In this document: piece by piece, positions 48,615 through 49,415 of the stretch
Layout of the letters: the number at the start of each line of letters is the position of its first letter
Numbering within the stretch: the stretch's first letter is position 1
Notes under the pieces: model-generated
Database searches by the model: none
What the model was told of the DNA's origin: nothing
Seen by the model: the letters and a program-made list of their open reading frames with translations, nothing else
Made by a program: the position numbers and the translations under genes
Source of the DNA: Pseudomonadota bacterium
GTDB lineage: Bacteria; Pseudomonadota; Gammaproteobacteria; Burkholderiales; Burkholderiaceae_F
Length of the DNA: 49,415 bases
Direction of reading: 5' to 3'
NCBI GenBank assembly: GCA_029778535.1
Contig: JAKOQB010000036.1
Span: 1-49,415, forward strand

Positions 48615-49415
48615 ATGCAACTCAATCCGTCCGAAATCAGCGAACTGCTGAAGAGCCGCATCCAGGGCCTCGGCATTTCAACCGATATCCGCACCCAGGG
48701 CACCGTCGTGTCGGTGACCGACGGCATCTGCCGCGTCCACGGCCTGTCGGACGTGATGCAGGGCGAGATGCTCGAGTTTCCCGGCAACACGTTCGGGCTG
48801 GCGCTGAACCTCGAGCGCGACTCGGTGGGCAGCGTGGTGCTGGGTAACTACGAGCACATCAGCGAAGGCGACACCGTCAAGTCGACCGGCCGCATTCTCG
48901 CGGTCCCCGTCGGACCGGAACTGATCGGCCGCGTGGTCAACTCGCTCGGCCAACCGATCGACGGCAAGGGCCCGATCAACGCCAAGATGACCGACGTGAT
49001 CGAGAAGGTCGCGCCCGGCGTGATCGCGCGCAAGTCGGTGGGGCAGCCGGTGCAGACGGGGCTGAAGGCGATCGACGCGATGGTGCCGATCGGCCGCGGC
49101 CAGCGGGAACTCATCATCGGCGACCGGCAGACCGGCAAGACCGCGGTGGCGATCGACACGATCATCAACTCCAAGGGCAAGGACCTGTTCTGCATCTACG
49201 TCGCGATCGGCCAGAAGGCCTCGACGATCGCCAACGTGGTGCGCAAGCTGGAAGAGACCGGCGCGATGGCCTACACGATCGTGGTGGCCGCGTCGGCGTC
49301 GGAGTCGGCGGCGATGCAGTACATCGCGCCGTATTCCGGCTGCACGATGGGCGAATACTTCCGCGACCGCGGCCAGGACGCGCTGATCATCTACGACGAC
49401 CTGACCAAGCAGGCG
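48615..49415 (+). CDS. atpA: ATP synthase subunit alpha (partial, right-edge truncated)
   Basis: 267 codons visible from the ATG at 48615 (after GGAGTTGAAAG), about half of the usual 510. N-terminal [19 protein letters not shown], the beta-barrel with [20 protein letters not shown] (split), and the P-loop GDRQTGKT (169-176) followed by [11 protein letters not shown]. The last visible part is [13 protein letters not shown], the Walker B region. It forms the non-catalytic nucleotide sites of F1. Confidence 0.98.
   Translation, partial: MQLNPSEISELLKSRIQGLGISTDIRTQGTVVSVTDGICRVHGLSDVMQGEMLEFPGNTFGLALNLERDSVGSVVLGNYEHISEGDTVKSTGRILAVPVGPELIGRVVNSLGQPIDGKGPINAKMTDVIEKVAPGVIARKSVGQPVQTGLKAIDAMVPIGRGQRELIIGDRQTGKTAVAIDTIINSKGKDLFCIYVAIGQKASTIANVVRKLEETGAMAYTIVVAASASESAAMQYIAPYSGCTMGEYFRDRGQDALIIYDDLTKQA

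Overview
The window looks like a chromosome segment of a high-GC betaproteobacterium, most likely of the order Burkholderiales. The right end carries mnmG-rsmG-parA-parB followed directly by atpI-atpB-atpE-atpF-atpH-atpA, an origin-proximal order familiar from that group. A GTP-dependent PEP carboxykinase, Bug/TctC-type and TAXI-type uptake systems and poly-3-hydroxybutyrate oligomer hydrolases fit the same assignment. No rRNA, tRNA or CRISPR array was found.

Region 1 (1-6923, minus strand) is an accessory defence-type block, read fic, DUF4143 ATPase, hsdM, hsdS, AlbA_2/Schlafen-like gene (cut by the left edge). The genes are tightly packed or overlap. No hsdR is in the window; it may lie beyond position 1. 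The most notable object is hsdS. Its first target-recognition half is replaced by a Ymh/TIGR02391-type helical domain with an RNPLAH motif (R-x4-H, as in HEPN ribonucleases), fused in frame to one target-recognition domain and both HsdS helices. A 10-bp perfect dyad sits just before fic. Non-coding DNA without a recognisable gene (6924-7267) separates this block from the rest.

Region 2 (7268-13242) has a secreted subtilisin-like protease facing two tandem 3-hydroxybutyrate-oligomer hydrolase paralogues, one with an ordinary signal peptide and one with a lipoprotein signal.

Region 3 (13310-19094) is a MacAB/Lol-like ABC export operon (adaptor, ATPase, two FtsX-type permeases) followed by a class III CoA-transferase. 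The three spacers after the ATPase, first permease and second permease each hold a different palindromic repeat.

Region 4 (19204-26415) has a tripartite tricarboxylate transporter set on the plus strand meeting, tail to tail, a TAXI-TRAP operon on the minus strand. That operon is headed by a ribbon-helix-helix-like gene and a small coiled-coil gene with a near-consensus promoter.

Region 5 (26412-34210) is histidine degradation: hutU-hutH-hutG forward, hutI reverse, hutF forward, giving the five-step route through N-formylglutamate to glutamate and formate. A divergent FAD-dependent oxidoreductase lies beside hutU.

Region 6 (34253-40567) holds a lipoprotein alpha/beta hydrolase, an AbrB-family remnant, a cold-shock protein, a D-2-hydroxyacid dehydrogenase, PEP carboxykinase and an AsmA-like protein. 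Region 7 (40604-49415) is the core: a parS site, tRNA and rRNA modification genes, chromosome partitioning genes with an acetyltransferase between parA and parB, and the ATP synthase operon, cut within atpA.
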